Assembly: GCF_036271055.1 (NCBI RefSeq)
Contig: NZ_DATBBJ010000031.1
Span: 1-64,000, forward strand
Length of the DNA stretch: 64,000 nucleotides
Reading direction: 5' to 3'
Source of the DNA: Scandinavium sp036271055
Lineage (GTDB): Bacteria > Pseudomonadota > Gammaproteobacteria > Enterobacterales > Enterobacteriaceae
Shown: piece after piece, positions 15,654 through 25,097 of the stretch
Position numbering within the stretch: position 1 is the stretch's first letter
Layout: every line of letters starts with the position of its first letter
The notes under the pieces: model-generated
What the model was told of the DNA's origin: nothing
Databases searched by the model: none
Seen by the model: the letters and a program-made list of their open reading frames with translations, nothing else
Translations under genes and position numbers: made by a program

Positions 15654-17174
15654 ATGAACCCGACGCCGGTACTGGAGATGCGCAACATCGCCAAAGCCTT
15701 TGGCAAGTTTTATGCGCTGAAAGGGGTGGACCTGACGGTGTTTCCCGGTGAAATCCACGCGCTAATGGGCGAAAACGGCGCGGGGAAAAGTACACTGATG
15801 AAAATCCTCGCCGGGGCCTATACCGCCACCAGCGGCGAAATCCTGATAGATGGCAAACCGCACGCCATCAAAGGCCCGAAAGACGCTTTAGCTGCTGGCA
15901 TCACCCTGATTTATCAGGAAATGCAGCTCGCGCCCAATCTGACCGTCGCCGAAAACATTTTCCTCGGCAGCGAGTTGTCGCGCGGCGGGCTGGTGCAGCG
16001 CAAAACCATGGTGGCGCAGGCACAGGAAGTGATTAACCGTCTCGGCGCACAGTTCAAAGCGACCGATCGCGTGATGAAGCTGACCATCGCCGAACAGCAG
16101 CAGGTGGAAATCGCTCGCGCGTTACACCGCAACAGCCGGATTCTGGTGATGGATGAACCCACCGCCGCACTCTCCTCGCGCGAAACCCATCGTCTGTTCG
16201 AACTCATTTTGCGCCTGCGCGATGAGGGCATGGCGATCATCTACATCAGTCACCGCATGGCAGAAGTGTATGAGCTTTCCGACCGTGTGAGTGTGCTGCG
16301 CGACGGGCAATACGTCGGCAGTTTAACCCGCGACAAACTCAACGCCTCCGAACTGGTGCGCATGATGGTGGGTCGTCCGCTCAGCGACCTGTTCAACAAA
16401 GAGCGCGATATTCCCCACGGTCAGGCGCGCCTCAACGTGCATCACCTGACCGACGGCAACAAAGTGCAACCGTGCAGCCTGCTGGTGCGTTCCGGCGAAA
16501 TCGTCGGACTGGCGGGCTTAGTCGGCGCGGGGCGTTCAGAACTGGCGCAGCTGATTTTCGGCGTGCGCAAAGCGACTGGCGGTGTGATTGAAGTCGACGG
16601 TGAGCCGGTGCTGATCCACTCCCCGCGCGAAGCCATCGATTTAGGGATCGGTTTTTTAACGGAGAACCGCAAAGAACAAGGGCTGTTTCTCGAACTGGCG
16701 GCGCAGGAAAACATCACCATGGCAACGCTGGAACGTGACGCGCACTACGGCATGCTCGACCGCAAAAAAGCGCAAATCATTTCCGATGACGCCATCAAAC
16801 TGCTGAACATCCGCGTGCCGCATTCACAGGTACGCGCAGGCGGGTTGTCCGGCGGCAATCAGCAAAAATTATTGATTTCCCGATGGGTGGCGATTGGCCC
16901 GCGCATTCTGATTCTGGATGAACCAACGCGCGGCGTGGATGTAGGCGCGAAGAGCGAAATCTACCGCATCATGAACCAGATGGCGCGTCAGGGCGTGGCG
17001 ATTTTGATGATCTCAAGCGAGCTGCCGGAAGTCGTCGGCATGAGCGACCGGGTGTACGTGATGCGCGAAGGCAGCATTGCCGGGGAGCTGCTCAGCCATG
17101 ACATCACGCAGGAAAATATTATGACCCTGGCGACAGGGGTGAACGAATCCCACCAGCAGGCGGTGCAACCATGA
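15654..17174 (+). CDS. Sugar ABC transporter ATPase (RbsA/AlsA type)
   Basis: 506 residues with two nucleotide-binding domains fused, as in RbsA, XylG and AlsA. The first domain has Walker A GENGAGKST, signature LTIAEQQQVEIARAL and Walker B ILVMDEPTAAL. The second has the degenerate Walker A GLVGAGRSE usual for this class, LSGGNQQKLLISRWV and ILILDEPTRGVD. It follows CAGGAGAG at a proper distance and begins the operon. The stop overlaps the permease start in an ATGA. It powers import of a monosaccharide; the substrate is inferred from the catabolic genes downstream. Confidence 0.93.
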   Translation: MNPTPVLEMRNIAKAFGKFYALKGVDLTVFPGEIHALMGENGAGKSTLMKILAGAYTATSGEILIDGKPHAIKGPKDALAAGITLIYQEMQLAPNLTVAENIFLGSELSRGGLVQRKTMVAQAQEVINRLGAQFKATDRVMKLTIAEQQQVEIARALHRNSRILVMDEPTAALSSRETHRLFELILRLRDEGMAIIYISHRMAEVYELSDRVSVLRDGQYVGSLTRDKLNASELVRMMVGRPLSDLFNKERDIPHGQARLNVHHLTDGNKVQPCSLLVRSGEIVGLAGLVGAGRSELAQLIFGVRKATGGVIEVDGEPVLIHSPREAIDLGIGFLTENRKEQGLFLELAAQENITMATLERDAHYGMLDRKKAQIISDDAIKLLNIRVPHSQVRAGGLSGGNQQKLLISRWVAIGPRILILDEPTRGVDVGAKSEIYRIMNQMARQGVAILMISSELPEVVGMSDRVYVMREGSIAGELLSHDITQENIMTLATGVNESHQQAVQP

Positions 17175-18178
17175 CCACGCAAAAAGAACATTCCGTGCCT
17201 TCCCCACAGCAGGTGGCGAAAGCCTCTGCACGTAAAATGCTAATGGGTGATCTGATGCAAACGGTGGGGATCTTGCCGATCCTGATCCTGATTGTGGCGG
17301 TGTTTGGCTTTATCACGCCGAACTTCTTCACCGAAAGTAATTTGCTGAACATTACCCGCCAGGCATCAATCAACATCGTGCTGGCGGCGGGCATGACCTT
17401 CATCATTTTGACCGGCGGGATTGACCTGTCGGTCGGCTCGATTCTCGGCACTACAGCGGTGGCAGCGATGGTGGTGTCGCTGATCCCGCAGTTCGCCCTG
17501 CTGTCGATCCCGGCGGCGCTGATGCTGGGCCTGATCCTCGGGCTATTCAACGGCGCACTGGTGGCCTTCGCCGGGCTTCCCCCCTTTATCGTCACGCTCG
17601 GCACTTATACGGCGCTACGTGGCGCGGCCTATCTGCTGGCCGATGGCACCACGGTTATCAACTCAGATATCAGTTTTGAGTGGATCGGCAATAACTATCT
17701 CGGCCCCGTGCCGTGGCTGGTGGTGATCGCGCTGGCGGTCATTGTGGTGTGCTGGTTCATTCTGCGTCGTACTACGCTCGGCGTTCATATCTATGCTGTC
17801 GGCGGCAATATGCAGGCGGCGCGGCTCACCGGTATCAAAGTGTGGCTGGTGCTGCTGTTTGTGTATGGCATGAGCGGCCTGCTTTCCGGGCTTGGCGGGG
17901 TGATGAGCGCCTCGCGACTCTACAGCGCCAACGGCAATCTTGGCATGGGTTATGAACTGGACGCCATCGCAGCAGTGATTCTGGGCGGCACCAGTTTTGT
18001 CGGCGGGATCGGCACCATCACCGGCACGCTGGTGGGGGCGCTGATCATCGCCACGCTTAACAACGGCATGACGCTCATGGGCGTCTCTTACTTCTGGCAA
18101 TTGGTGATCAAAGGGGCGGTGATCATCATTGCGGTGCTGATCGACAAATACCGTACCCGACACCATCAAAGTGCATAA
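17171..18178 (+). CDS. Sugar ABC transporter permease (RbsC/AlsC type)
   Basis: 335 residues, strongly hydrophobic with eight to ten membrane helices after a polar 35-residue N-terminus. The stretches LTGGIDLSVGSILG and ALRGAAYLLADGTTVI and the later AVGGNMQAARLTGI are hallmarks of the BPD_transp_2 permeases that pair with RbsA-type ATPases. It starts inside the stop of the ATPase gene and is followed after 30 bases by the binding-protein gene. Confidence 0.93.
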   Translation: MTTQKEHSVPSPQQVAKASARKMLMGDLMQTVGILPILILIVAVFGFITPNFFTESNLLNITRQASINIVLAAGMTFIILTGGIDLSVGSILGTTAVAAMVVSLIPQFALLSIPAALMLGLILGLFNGALVAFAGLPPFIVTLGTYTALRGAAYLLADGTTVINSDISFEWIGNNYLGPVPWLVVIALAVIVVCWFILRRTTLGVHIYAVGGNMQAARLTGIKVWLVLLFVYGMSGLLSGLGGVMSASRLYSANGNLGMGYELDAIAAVILGGTSFVGGIGTITGTLVGALIIATLNNGMTLMGVSYFWQLVIKGAVIIIAVLIDKYRTRHHQSA

Positions 18179-18208
18179 CAACAAAACCCTACGACAGAGG
18201 ATCACAAC

Positions 18209-19150
18209 ATGCGTTTAAAGCCACTTGCCATCGCACTCTGTGCTGGCACCCTGCTCGCTGCCGCGCCGTTTGTGCAGGCTAAAGAGCTGAAATCCATCGG
18301 CGTGACGGTGGGCGACCTCGCCAATCCGTTCTTCGTGCAAATCACCAAAGGGGCTGAACTGGAAGCCCACAAACTGGCGGGAGATAACGTCAAAGTGACG
18401 CTGGTCTCCAGCGGTTACGATCTCGGTCAGCAGGTGTCGCAGATTGATAACTTTATTGCCGCGAAGGTCGACATGATCATCCTCAACGCCGCGGATTCCA
18501 AAGGCATCGGCCCGGCGGTGAAACGCGCGAAAGAGGCGGGCATTGTAGTCGTCGCGGTTGACGTGGCAGCGGCCGGGGCCGATGCAACCATTACCTCCGA
18601 TAACACCCAGGCAGGCGAGATGGCCTGTAAATACATCACCGACCGCCTGAAAGGCAAAGGCAATGTGGTGATCATCAACGGGCCACCGGTTTCTGCGGTG
18701 CAAAACCGTGTCGAAGGCTGTCAGACCGAGTTCAAGCGTCACCCGGATATCAAAGTGCTGTCTGACAACCAGAACGCCAAAGGCAGTCGCGAAGGCGGGC
18801 TGGAAGTGATGACCGCTCTGCTGGCGGCGAATCCGAAGATCGACGGCGTGTTTGCGATTAACGATCCGACGGCGATTGGGGCCGATCTGGCGGCGAAACA
18901 GGCGCAGCGTAAAGAGTTCTTTATTGTTGGCGTCGATGGTTCACCGGATGGCGAAGAAGCGCTGAAACGCGAAAATTCCCTGTTCGTGGCAACGCCTGCG
19001 CAGGATCCCCAGGTGATGGCGGCGAAAGCCGTGGAAATCGGTTATGACATTTTGCAGGGCAAACCCGCGCCGAAAGAGCCGGTGCTGATCCCTGTGACAA
19101 TGATCGACAAGAAAAGCGTCGGAACCTATAAGGGCTGGACGGTGAAATAA
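18209..19150 (+). CDS. Periplasmic sugar-binding protein (RbsB type)
   Basis: 313 residues with a signal peptide cleaved near FVQA, then KELKSIGVTVGDLANPFFVQ, the start of the periplasmic-binding-protein type I fold used for ribose, allose and xylose. Internal marks include IINGPPVSAVQNR and IVGVDGSPDGEEAL. An AGAGGATCAC sequence precedes the ATG. A strong hairpin follows the stop, which commonly keeps binding-protein mRNA levels above those of the genes further down. Confidence 0.93.
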   Translation: MRLKPLAIALCAGTLLAAAPFVQAKELKSIGVTVGDLANPFFVQITKGAELEAHKLAGDNVKVTLVSSGYDLGQQVSQIDNFIAAKVDMIILNAADSKGIGPAVKRAKEAGIVVVAVDVAAAGADATITSDNTQAGEMACKYITDRLKGKGNVVIINGPPVSAVQNRVEGCQTEFKRHPDIKVLSDNQNAKGSREGGLEVMTALLAANPKIDGVFAINDPTAIGADLAAKQAQRKEFFIVGVDGSPDGEEALKRENSLFVATPAQDPQVMAAKAVEIGYDILQGKPAPKEPVLIPVTMIDKKSVGTYKGWTVK

Positions 19151-19158
19151 GCCTGACT

Positions 19159-19190
19159 GCCTGATGGCGATAGCATTGTCGCCATCAGGC
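19159..19190 (+). terminator. Intra-operon hairpin after the binding-protein gene
   Basis: Perfect 12-base arms gcctgatggcga (19159-19170) and tcgccatcaggc (19179-19190) surround an 8-base loop. There is no U-run and the next gene starts 24 bases later, so it is more likely an mRNA-stabilising or partial-termination hairpin than a full terminator. Confidence 0.55.
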
Positions 19191-19214
19191 ATCCACTCAA
19201 GGAGAATTCAAGAG

Positions 19215-19901
19215 ATGAAGCGCTCCGCAATCAACGACATACTTGGCCATACGCGGCAATTTTTCTCCCAGCACAATGTGCATCTGCCGCCGTTCGCCAG
19301 CTTTCCGCCAACCCAATGGCGACAGCTTGATCCCGATACCTGGCATGAAGTGTTCGCCCTGCGACTCGGCTGGGATGTGACTTCTTTTGGCAGCAACGAT
19401 TTCTCCTCTCAAGGCTTAACGCTTTTCACTCTGCGTAATGGTTCGCCCAACGGCATGCCCTACGAAAAGAGCTATGCTGAAAAAATCATGCACGTGCGCG
19501 ACGGACAGGTGACGCCGATGCATTTCCACTGGCGTAAGCGAGAAGACATCATCAATCGCGGCGGCGGCAATCTGATTATCGAACTGTGGAACGCCGATGG
19601 TCTGGAGCAAACAGAAAACAGTGACGTCACGGTAACGCTCGACGGTTGTCGTCAGACTCACGCAGCGGGCAGCCAACTGCGGATAGCACCAGGCGAAAGC
19701 ATCTGTTTACCGCCGGGGTTGTACCACAGTTTCTGGGGCGAACGCGGCTTTGGCGATGTGCTGGTCGGGGAAGTGTCGAGCATCAATGACGATGAACATG
19801 ACAACCATTTCCTGGTGCCGCTCGACCGCTATATCAGCATTGAAGAAGACGAACCGGCGCAGCTGGTGCTGTGCAACGAATACCGCCTGTTTCGCAGCTA
19901 A
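19215..19901 (+). CDS. D-lyxose ketol-isomerase-like cupin enzyme
   Basis: 228 residues from the ATG at 19215, preceded by AAGGAG; upstream in-frame sequence is part of the hairpin region. The protein matches the lyxose isomerase (YdaE) family: MHFHWRKREDIINRGGGNL carries the metal-binding His-x-His and Glu, and CLPPGLYHSFWGERG the later histidine. The studied E. coli O157:H7 member interconverts D-lyxose and D-xylulose and D-mannose and D-fructose. Here it follows the transporter and precedes an aldolase and a sugar kinase, which fits entry of a rare aldose as its ketose. Confidence 0.88.
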   Translation: MKRSAINDILGHTRQFFSQHNVHLPPFASFPPTQWRQLDPDTWHEVFALRLGWDVTSFGSNDFSSQGLTLFTLRNGSPNGMPYEKSYAEKIMHVRDGQVTPMHFHWRKREDIINRGGGNLIIELWNADGLEQTENSDVTVTLDGCRQTHAAGSQLRIAPGESICLPPGLYHSFWGERGFGDVLVGEVSSINDDEHDNHFLVPLDRYISIEEDEPAQLVLCNEYRLFRS

Positions 19902-19912
19902 AGGAATATTGT

Positions 19913-20773
19913 ATGCCATTGATTTCCCTCGCCGACGGGCTGACCCATGCCCGGGAACACCGTTACGCGCTGGGCGCGTTTAACGTTCTGGACTCGCACT
20001 TTCTGCGCGCGTTATTTGCCGCCGCAGAACAGGAGCGCTCGCCGTTCATCATCAATATCGCCGAAGTACATTTTAAGTATTTATCGCTGGAATCGCTGGT
20101 CGAAGCGGTGCGTTTTGAGGCCGCGCGCCACGACATTCCGGTGGTGCTCAATCTCGATCACGGCCTGCATTTTGAAGCGGTGGTCCGCGCATTGCGTCTC
20201 GGTTTTAGCTCGGTGATGTTTGACGGCTCTACGCTCGATTACGACGAAAATATCCGTCAGACCCGTGAAGTGGTGAAGATGTGTCATGCAGTTGGCGTGT
20301 CAGTCGAAGCGGAACTGGGCGCGGTCGGCGGCGATGAAGGCGGCGCGCTGTACGGTCATGCCGATGAAGCGTTTTTCACCGACCCGAATCTGGCGCGTGA
20401 ATTTGTCGACAGAACCGGCATCGACGCTTTAGCCGTCGCCATTGGCAACGCGCACGGCAAATACAAAGGCGAGCCAAAACTCGATTTCGCACGCCTGGAC
20501 GCCATTCGCGAACAGACCGGTTTACCACTGGTATTGCACGGCGGCTCCGGCATCAGTGATGCAGATTTCCGTCGCGCCATCGAACTTGGCATTCACAAAA
20601 TCAATTTCTACACCGGCATGTCGCAGGCGGCGCTGGGCGCAGTCGAACAACGGATGACGCAGCGACAACCGATTTACGATGAGTTTGCCGAACTGCTGCT
20701 CGGCATTGAAACGGCGATCACCGATACCGTCGCCGAACAGATGCGGATTTTCGGCAGCGCGGGGAAAGCGTGA
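19913..20773 (+). CDS. Class II ketose-bisphosphate aldolase
   Basis: 286 residues from the ATG at 19913 (MPLISLADGLTHAREHRYAL), preceded by AAAGGAA. Class II aldolase marks are LNLDHG (metal-binding His region), SVMFDGSTLDYDENI, VEAELGAVGGDEGG, GNAHGKYKG and LHGGSGI. The family (FbaA, GatY, KbaY) cleaves ketose phosphates to DHAP and an aldehyde. With the upstream isomerase and the downstream PfkB kinase it probably splits a ketose 1-phosphate or 1,6-bisphosphate from the imported sugar. Its stop overlaps the kinase start by one base. Confidence 0.9.
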   Translation: MPLISLADGLTHAREHRYALGAFNVLDSHFLRALFAAAEQERSPFIINIAEVHFKYLSLESLVEAVRFEAARHDIPVVLNLDHGLHFEAVVRALRLGFSSVMFDGSTLDYDENIRQTREVVKMCHAVGVSVEAELGAVGGDEGGALYGHADEAFFTDPNLAREFVDRTGIDALAVAIGNAHGKYKGEPKLDFARLDAIREQTGLPLVLHGGSGISDADFRRAIELGIHKINFYTGMSQAALGAVEQRMTQRQPIYDEFAELLLGIETAITDTVAEQMRIFGSAGKA

Positions 20774-21777
20774 TGGAACGCCTGGGGATTATCGCAGCCG
20801 GGAATATGCTGGTCGATCATGTGCATCGTATCGTGCAATGGCCCGAACGTGGCTGGCTGGCAGAGATCACCCACAGTGAGCGATCCACTGGTGGCGCACC
20901 GCTTAATGTGCTGCTGACGCTCGCCAAAATGCGCAGCCATTTGCCGTTGCAGGCGGTCGGGTTGATTGGTGAAGACGGCGACGGCGATTACATCATGGCG
21001 ATGCTCGACCAGTATCACGTTAACCGTCAGCACGTACAGCGCACCACCTTTGCGCCCACGTCGATGTCGCAGGTGATGACCGATCCCAGCGGGCAGCGCA
21101 CGTTTTTCCATTCACCGGGCGCGAACCGTCTGTTGGATCTTCCGGCGTTTGATCGGCTGGAAGGATCGATGAAGATCTTCCATCTCGGCTATTTATTGTT
21201 GCTCGACAGTCTGGATCTGCCCGATAAAGAGTACGGCACTCGCGCCGCGCGATTGCTGGCGCAAATGCGTGAGAAAGGCTATGAAACCTCGCTGGATTTG
21301 GTGTCGCGCAAAGGTGACCCGCGCTATCAACCGCTGGTGCGTCCAGCGCTCGCCCATCTTGATTATTTAGTGATTAACGAACTGGAAGCCGGGGAATTCA
21401 GCGAGTTACCGATCCGCGTCGAAAACGGTGAGCCCGATATCGACAATATCGCTCAGGCGGCAACGCTGCTGCTGGCGGCGGGCGTCAAACAACGCGTCGT
21501 GATCCACTGCCCGGAAGGTGCGTGGTGTGAAGCACCGGACGAAGCGGGCCAGTGGGTGCCGTCGTGGAAGCTGGCACAAAATGAGATTGTCGGCAGTGTC
21601 GGGGCGGGCGATGCGTTTTGCGCCGGGTTCCTGTACGGCTGCCACGAACGGTGGCCGCTACGGCAAAGCGTGTTGTTGGCTCACGCCTGCGCACGTACCA
21701 GCCTGTTGTGCGCCAACGCCATCGACGGGGCGAAAACGCTCGAAGAGTTGCAGTTGTTTATCAGTGAGAACGGGTGA
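20773..21777 (+). CDS. PfkB-family sugar kinase
   Basis: 334 residues from the ATG at 20773, which shares a base with the aldolase stop; a GTG lies one codon earlier. PfkB marks are the N-terminal GNMLVDHVHR, the TGGAPLNVLLTLAKM substrate region, and the anion hole GSVGAGDAFCAGFLYG with catalytic Asp near the C-terminus. In this operon it should phosphorylate the ketose released by the isomerase, at C1 if the aldolase makes DHAP and a short aldehyde. The exact substrate cannot be read from sequence. Confidence 0.9.
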   Translation: MERLGIIAAGNMLVDHVHRIVQWPERGWLAEITHSERSTGGAPLNVLLTLAKMRSHLPLQAVGLIGEDGDGDYIMAMLDQYHVNRQHVQRTTFAPTSMSQVMTDPSGQRTFFHSPGANRLLDLPAFDRLEGSMKIFHLGYLLLLDSLDLPDKEYGTRAARLLAQMREKGYETSLDLVSRKGDPRYQPLVRPALAHLDYLVINELEAGEFSELPIRVENGEPDIDNIAQAATLLLAAGVKQRVVIHCPEGAWCEAPDEAGQWVPSWKLAQNEIVGSVGAGDAFCAGFLYGCHERWPLRQSVLLAHACARTSLLCANAIDGAKTLEELQLFISENG

Positions 21778-21832
21778 ATGGCTTGCATTGCTCGGCGGCG
21801 CTGCGCTTGCTCGGGTCTACAAGGGTAACCAT

Positions 21833-22564
21833 TCACGCCGCTTTGTCGCCGTGAACCACATCGGCGGCAAACACGTAACCTAATCCGCGCAGGGTTTTGA
21901 TTAGCATTGGCTGGTGTGGATTAATTTCGATTTTGCGGCGCAGACGCATGATCAGCACATCAATCGTTCGGTCGAACACGTCGGTACTTTCACTGTGGGT
22001 CAGTTCCAGCAACTGTTCCCGACTCAACACGCGCCGTGCATTTTGCGCCAGCGCCAGCAGCAGGCCATATTCTCCCTGGGTCAACGCGACGGCGTGTTGC
22101 GCGGGGCTGAACAGTTCACAGCGTTCGGTATCCAGCCGCCAGCCGTTAAACGTCATGCCGTTCCCCTGCTCGCTGCGCACATCCAAGGCCAACGCACCGC
22201 TGCGGCGTAATACCGCTTTCAGTCGCGCCACCACAATCCGTGGATTAAAGGGTTTGCCGATGTAATCGTCTGCGCCCATTTCCAGCCCGACCACCACGTC
22301 AGATTCGCTGCCCATGCCGGTCAACATCACGACGGGTAATTCCGGGCGCAGCTTTTGCAATTGGATTAGCACCTGCAAGCCGTTGATATCTGGCAGCATC
22401 ATGTCGAGCAATACCAGCGCGATGTCGGGCCGCTGCGCTACCATCGCCACGCCCTGTTGACCGAGATGGCACACCGCGACATCAAACACATGCTCGGCGA
22501 GCACATCCCGAAGGAGCTCGCAGATTGCGGTGTCGTCATCAATTACCAGAATGACCGGTTTCAT
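21833..22564 (-). CDS. OmpR-family response regulator of the sugar module
   Basis: 243 residues. The receiver domain has the acidic pair at Asp9-Asp11, phospho-acceptor Asp54 (LLDMMLPD) and Lys in GKPFNPR. The winged-helix output domain is of OmpR type (ALTQGEYGLLLALAQNARRV, RTIDVLIMRLRRKI, TLRGLGYVF). It lies at the far end of the sugar operon from the hybrid kinase, convergent with the PfkB gene. The two are the only two-component genes in the neighbourhood and are likely partners. Confidence 0.9.
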   Translation of the reverse strand: MKPVILVIDDDTAICELLRDVLAEHVFDVAVCHLGQQGVAMVAQRPDIALVLLDMMLPDINGLQVLIQLQKLRPELPVVMLTGMGSESDVVVGLEMGADDYIGKPFNPRIVVARLKAVLRRSGALALDVRSEQGNGMTFNGWRLDTERCELFSPAQHAVALTQGEYGLLLALAQNARRVLSREQLLELTHSESTDVFDRTIDVLIMRLRRKIEINPHQPMLIKTLRGLGYVFAADVVHGDKAA

Positions 22565-22684
22565 CGTCAGCCCCTGCCCAGAACGCTATGGAGTAAGTCT
22601 GGCTGATTCTGCTGTACGCTCCAGCCAATGCCAGCCTGCGATGACGAATCTTTAACCGCTGTCACATCCCGGCGGCTTTCGACA

Positions 22685-22698
22685 CGTCAAAACTGACG
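22685..22698 (+). promoter_or_regulatory. Candidate FhlA upstream site for fdhF
   Basis: A perfect palindrome cgtca-aaac-tgacg lies about 140 bases before the fdhF start and about 75 before the sigma-54 promoter, with further TCGACA-type half sites on both sides (22679-22715). FhlA activates fdhF from upstream sites in E. coli. The match to the FhlA consensus was judged from memory. Confidence 0.4.
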
Positions 22699-22760
22699 AA
22701 CGACTCTTTTTCGACACCGTTTTCCACGGACAACCGCCTAAATACCCACATGATAAAGAG

Positions 22761-22775
22761 TGGCATAAAACCTGC
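22761..22775 (+). promoter_or_regulatory. Sigma-54 promoter of fdhF
   Basis: The sequence tggcataaaacctgc has GG (22762-22763) and GC (22774-22775) at the 10-base spacing of a -24/-12 element. It lies about 50 bases before the fdhF ATG, as in E. coli, where RpoN and FhlA drive fdhF under fermentative conditions with formate. Confidence 0.75.
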
Positions 22776-22825
22776 ATTAGGTGCACTGAACGCATTTATG
22801 CGACTGTTTAAGTGGAGCGAAACCG

Positions 22826-24973
22826 ATGAAAAAAGTCGTCACGGTTTGCCCTTATTGCGCATCGGGCTGCAAGATAAACCTGGTGGTGGATAACGGCAAA
22901 ATAATCCGGGCGGAAGCGGCGCAGGGGAAAACCAATCAGGGCACGCTGTGTCTGAAAGGCTATTACGGCTGGGATTTTATCAACGATACCCAGATCCTCA
23001 CCCCGCGCCTGAAAACCCCGATGATCCGTCGCCAGCGTGGCGGCAAACTGGAGTCTGTGTCCTGGGATGAAGCGCTGAACTACGTCGCCGAACGCCTGAG
23101 CGCCATCAAAGCCAAATACGGCCCGGATGCTATCCAGACCACCGGTTCCTCACGCGGGACAGGGAACGAAACCAACTATGTGATGCAAAAATTTGCACGC
23201 GCCGTTATTGGCACCAATAACGTCGACTGCTGCGCTCGCGTCTGACACGGCCCTTCGGTTGCAGGTCTGCACCAATCGGTCGGTAATGGCGCGATGAGCA
23301 ATGCCATCACAGAGATTGATAACACCGATCTGGTGTTTATTTTCGGGTACAACCCGGCAGATTCCCACCCTATCGTGGCGAATCACGTGATTAACGCCAA
23401 ACGTAATGGGGCGAAAATCATCGTCTGCGATCCGCGCAAAATTGAAACCGCGCGCATTGCCGATATGCATATTGCATTGAAAAACGGCTCGAATATCGCG
23501 CTGCTGAACGCGATTGGGCATGTGATTATCGAAGAAAATCTCTACGACACGGTGTTCGTCGCCAGCCGTACCGAAGGCTTCGAGGAGTATCGCAAAATCG
23601 TTGAGGGCTACACGCCGGAATCGGTGGAAGCCATTACCGGCGTGAGCGCACAGGAAATTCGCCAGTGCGCGAGAATGTACGCTGGGGCGAAATCCGCTGC
23701 GATCCTATGGGGCATGGGCGTCACCCAGTTCTATCAGGGCGTGGAAACCGTGCGTTCGCTGACGAGCCTGGCGATGTTGACCGGCAATCTGGGCCGCCCG
23801 AGTGTTGGCGTAAACCCGGTGCGTGGGCAAAACAACGTGCAGGGCGCGTGTGATATGGGTGCGCTGCCGGATACCTATCCGGGCTATCAGTACATCAACA
23901 ATCCGGCCAACCGCGAGAAATTCGCCAAGGCCTGGGGCGTGGACAGTCTGCCTGAACATACGGGCTATCGCATCAGCGAGCTGCCGCATCGCGCGGCGCA
24001 TGGTGAAGTGCGCGCGGCGTACATCATGGGTGAAGATCCGCTGCAAACCGACGCCGAACTGTCGGCGGTGCGCAAAGGGTTTGAAGATCTCGAACTGGTC
24101 ATCGTCCAGGACATCTTTATGACCAAAACCGCCTCGGCGGCTGACGTCATTTTGCCGTCCACTTCCTGGGGCGAGCACGAAGGGGTGTATACCGCCGCCG
24201 ACCGTGGTTTCCAGCGCTTCTTTAAAGCGGTTGAACCGAAGTGGGATCTGAAAACCGACTGGCAAATCATCAGCGAAATCGCCACCCGTATGGGCTATCC
24301 GATGCACTACAACAACACCCAGGAAATTTGGGATGAGTTGCGTCATCTGTGTCCGGATTTCACCGGGGCCACCTACGAAAAAATGGGTGAACTGGGCTAT
24401 GTGATGTGGCCGTGCCGCGATGAATCAGACGCCGATCAGGGCACGTCGTATCTCTTTAAAGAGAAATTCGATACCCCGAACGGCATGGCGCAGTTCTTCA
24501 CTTGTGACTGGGTCGCGCCTATCGATAAGCTCACCGAAGCCTATCCATTGGTGCTCTCCACCGTGCGTGAAGTGGGCCACTACTCCTGCCGTTCGATGAC
24601 CGGGAACTGTGCAGCACTGGCGGCGTTGGCCGATGAACCGGGATACGCGCAGATCAACACCGCAGACGCGACAAAACTCGGTATCGAAAACGAAGCGCTG
24701 GTGTGGGTGCATTCGCGTAAGGGCAAAATCATCACCCGTGCACAGGTCAGCGATCGCCCGAACGTCGGGGCGGTGTACATGACCTATCAGTGGTGGATTG
24801 GTGCCTGTAATGAGCTGGTGACGGAGAACCTGAGCCCGATTACCAAAACGCCGGAGTACAAATATTGTGCGGTACGCGTGGAGCGCATAGCCGATCAGCG
24901 CAGCGCGGAACAATACGTTATTGATGAATACAACAAGCTGAAATCCCGGTTACGTGAGAGTGCGCTGGGCTAA
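22826..24973 (+). CDS. fdhF: FdhF, selenocysteine formate dehydrogenase H
   Basis: 715 codons are read through an in-frame TGA at 23243-23245, codon 140, in the context CCARV-Sec-HGPSV. E. coli FdhF has selenocysteine at exactly this residue, and the protein on both sides is strongly conserved, so this is recoding and not a broken gene. The N-terminal CPYCASGCKINLVV and the later Cys bind one 4Fe-4S cluster; the remainder binds bis-MGD molybdenum. It oxidises formate to CO2 and feeds hydrogenase 3 in the formate hydrogenlyase complex at the inner membrane. The hydrogenase genes are elsewhere. A strong terminator follows. Confidence 0.97.
23243..23283 (+). other. SECIS element and UGA selenocysteine codon of fdhF
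   Basis: TGA is followed by a stem-loop whose core ggttgcaggtctgcacc has arms ggttgcag/ctgcacc around an apical ggtctgc, the sequence SelB recognises in E. coli fdhF. Outer pairs cggccc...cggt are similar to the reference. It is at the correct distance from the UGA. Confidence 0.9.
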
Positions 24974-24993
24974 AGCGAAGGTGTGTTCTACCT

Positions 24994-25023
24994 GGGGGTG
25001 AAATTTTTTCACCCCCTTTTTTT
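24994..25023 (+). terminator. Rho-independent terminator after fdhF
   Basis: A stem of gggggtgaaa (24994-25003) and tttcaccccc (25007-25016) with a 3-base loop is followed by seven T residues. Confidence 0.9.
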
Positions 25024-25097
25024 GGTCATCTGGCAGCCATTTCATTCTTATTGGTCGCCCTTTATACTGCGCGTCCTGACTAATTGATGATTATTCC

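Noticed and set aside
23243..23245. fdhF as a pseudogene broken by a stop codon
   Set aside because: The TGA is at the selenocysteine position and has a SECIS element directly after it.
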